5,949 nucleotides of DNA from Micrococcales bacterium (lineage in GTDB: Bacteria; Actinomycetota; Actinomycetes; S36-B12; UBA10799), in the NCBI GenBank assembly GCA_023252115.1, contig JAHEXM010000046.1:3434-9382 (forward strand). The letters run 5' to 3'. This document shows, in pieces, positions 4,765 to 5,949 of this stretch. The translations under genes were made by a program, and so were the position numbers. The notes beneath the pieces are model-generated. The model worked only from the letters and a program-made list of their open reading frames with translations, was not told where the DNA came from and searched no databases. Each line of letters starts with the position of its first letter. The stretch's first letter is position 1.

Positions 4765-5495
4765 ACATTCCTCCGTGGGTTGAATCGTTGAGTGAAGTCT
4801 GCCCCATCGAAGTGGCCTCCCAGGTGTGGGGCCAGGCCAGCGCGAGCTGCGGCAAGAAATTCGTCGGTTTGCAATTTGGCTGCATCGTCTTCAATTGCGC
4901 CGCTGATTGGCGCGCCAAGCTGCACCGCCAGATCACCCAGATTGGATCTACAAGCAAGGTCTGGTTCGGCTGGCCAGCGTCCAAGGACAACGCCTTTGGC
5001 TTCAAATCCACGTCGTCTCAGTGCCTCAATAGTCAACGCGGTGTGATTGAGGGTGCCCAGCTCTGGGTCGGCCACAACAACTACTTGCGCTCCGGTGTCG
5101 TGGGCGATATCAGCGATCGTCGTGCCGTCATCATCAAATTCAACGAGCAAGCCGCCCGCACCTTCAATCAACACGAGGTCGTGCTCGGTTGCCAAGTCGG
5201 CAATGTAGTCGGCGACACTGGCTCGACTCGGCGGGGCGATGCCGCTCAAGCGCGCAGCAGCGGCTGGCGCCAGCGCATCCGGGTATCGGACCAGTTCGTG
5301 AATGTCCCCAACCGCGCTCAACCTACTGATGGTGTCGAGGTCACCCACTTCATCACGCTCAACACCTGACTGCGCCGGTTTGACGACAGCGACGGACTCA
5401 CCTCGATCCCGCGCTAGTGCTGCAATCGCCGCTGTCACAATGGTTTTGCCCACTCCAGTACCGGTACCGGTAACCACCAAACAAGTTCCGGTCAT
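4761..5495 (-). CDS. bioD: Dethiobiotin synthase
   Basis: A 244-residue P-loop enzyme, slightly longer than typical BioD, that closes the ureido ring of 7,8-diaminopelargonic acid with CO2 and ATP to give dethiobiotin, in the cytoplasm. The Walker A motif GTGTGVGKT is at 10-18, KPAQSG at 39-44 (K39 matches the substrate-binding K37 of E. coli), and the Walker B-like IEGAGGLLV at 110-118; VVLGRW further on matches the nucleotide-recognition region. All expected residues are present. The ATG at 5495 directly precedes the conserved [13 protein letters not shown] strand and is the natural start, though there is no clear Shine-Dalgarno. It overlaps bioB by four bases and lies 32 bases after bioF, so it is in the middle of the bio operon. 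The Walker A codons repeat an ACCGGT sequence; this is simply the Thr-Gly repetition. Confidence 0.95.
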   Translation of the reverse strand: MTGTCLVVTGTGTGVGKTIVTAAIAALARDRGESVAVVKPAQSGVERDEVGDLDTISRLSAVGDIHELVRYPDALAPAAAARLSGIAPPSRASVADYIADLATEHDLVLIEGAGGLLVEFDDDGTTIADIAHDTGAQVVVVADPELGTLNHTALTIEALRRRGFEAKGVVLGRWPAEPDLACRSNLGDLAVQLGAPISGAIEDDAAKLQTDEFLAAARAGLAPHLGGHFDGADFTQRFNPRRNV

Positions 5496-5502
5496 GCAGC
5501 CA

Positions 5503-5508
5503 ACGTTA
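5503..5508 (-). promoter_or_regulatory. Possible -10 box upstream of bioD
   Basis: TAACGT on the minus strand lies seven bases before the bioD ATG, the spacing of a leaderless promoter, and this start has no Shine-Dalgarno. It would be an internal promoter in the bioF-bioD gap. No -35 match is clear, so this is weak. Confidence 0.22.
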
Positions 5509-5527
5509 CGTGAGGAGCCTGAAGAGA

Positions 5528-5949
5528 CTATCGGGTCGCCATGGAATCGTGAGCTTGCTGCAGACCGCGCGTAGCGAGTTCGAGATCAGCCTCAGACAAA
5601 TCAGCGCGAGCCGTAATGCGCAACCGCGAGACGCCATCCGGTACCGAAGGCGGACGAAAACAGCCAACGCGGACGCCGGAATCCGCGCAAACTGCGGCAG
5701 CATCCACGGCAGCAGTCGGATCGCCGACAAGCACAGAAGTGACCGCGCCGACGGGTGTTGTTACGTTCCATCCGATTTGGCTCGCGAGCGCGCTCAATGC
5801 CTCGGCGTTGGATCGCACGGACTTGGCGAGCTGTGGTTGTTCGGACAAGATGCTCAGTGCCGCAAACGCGGCACCTGCACTGCTCGGCGCGAGCCCGGTA
5901 TCGAAAATGAAAGACCGAGCAGCGTTGAGAATGTGTTCGACGACCTCGC
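5528..5949 (-). CDS. bioF: 8-amino-7-oxononanoate synthase, C-terminal part (partial)
   Basis: The frame enters from the right edge and runs without a stop to TAG at 5530-5528, giving about 139 C-terminal residues. BioF is a PLP enzyme that condenses a pimeloyl thioester with L-alanine in the first dedicated step of biotin ring assembly. The visible part is its C-terminal small domain: NAARSFIFDTGLAPSSAGAAFAAL is the typical stretch after the PLP lysine (the lysine itself is off the window), TPVGAVTSVLVGD is the central strand, and FRPPSVPDGVSRLRITARADLSEADL is the conserved (P)PxVP-x-G-x-x-RLR-hallmark near the end, with the arginine that contacts the substrate carboxylate in this family. 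An apparent start at 5848 (a TTG) is internal, because the homology continues upstream of it. bioD follows after 32 bases. The gene is intact as far as seen; the related KBL and other alpha-oxoamine synthases are less likely given the bioD and bioB neighbours. Confidence 0.92.
   Translation of the reverse strand, partial: EVVEHILNAARSFIFDTGLAPSSAGAAFAALSILSEQPQLAKSVRSNAEALSALASQIGWNVTTPVGAVTSVLVGDPTAAVDAAAVCADSGVRVGCFRPPSVPDGVSRLRITARADLSEADLELATRGLQQAHDSMATR

Noticed and set aside
4788..5369. Long plus-strand open frame (193 codons) opposite bioD
   Set aside because: It is antisense to a gene with complete BioD motifs, has no family-like content, and is a shadow of bioD codon structure.
5454..5472. 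Repeated ACCGGT sequence near the bioD start
   Set aside because: It encodes the Thr-Gly-Thr-Gly of the Walker A motif, which explains the repetition.
3726..5560. Operator for a biotin regulator (BioQ or BirA type)
   Set aside because: I looked for a palindrome of the known TGAAC-N3-GTTAC type in the bioF-bioD, bioB-bsaP and carboxylase upstream gaps and saw none; the main bio promoter is probably beyond the right edge.

Overview
The window is a gene-dense stretch of chromosome from an actinobacterium (Actinomycetota) of moderately high GC. Four things independently point there: a 24-residue ribosomal protein of the bL37 type, a DUF6325 gene paired with a SHOCT-domain gene, a biotin synthase of the mycobacterial type followed by a BsaP-like gene, and frequent GTG/TTG starts. 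I cannot name a genus; a high-GC soil actinomycete or an aquatic lineage would both fit.

Layout. Left block (1-958, + strand): the tail of an upstream gene (frame uncertain), then a DUF6325 protein and a Gln/Ala-rich SHOCT-domain protein, probably co-transcribed. Second block (1002-1610, - strand): a 160-residue protein of unknown function whose sequence looks like two copies of a strand-rich/helix unit, followed downstream by the tiny bL37 gene. Third block (1695-3342, + strand, divergent from the second): a biotin carboxylase and a separate 70-residue biotin carrier protein, together the biotin-charging half of an acyl-CoA carboxylase; no carboxyltransferase subunit lies in the window. Fourth block (3443-5949, - strand, convergent with the third): the biotin biosynthesis genes in the order bioF (5' part beyond the right edge), bioD, bioB, a previously uncalled 28-codon membrane-peptide ORF, and bsaP.

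How the genes fit together: BioF, BioD and BioB carry out the last steps of biotin synthesis from pimeloyl-thioester, and the convergent carboxylase pair consumes biotin as its covalently bound cofactor, so biotin supply and use sit side by side. The BioB here lacks the cysteine equivalent to E. coli C128 that helps hold the sulfur-donating [2Fe-2S] cluster and has an extra cysteine beside the C188 equivalent. This fits the BsaP-dependent type of biotin synthase known from mycobacteria. The most interesting unexplained element is the small hydrophobic ORF with a good ribosome binding site placed between bioB and bsaP. No RNA genes, insertion sequences, CRISPR arrays or phage genes are visible, and no gene-free stretch exceeds about 100 bases.
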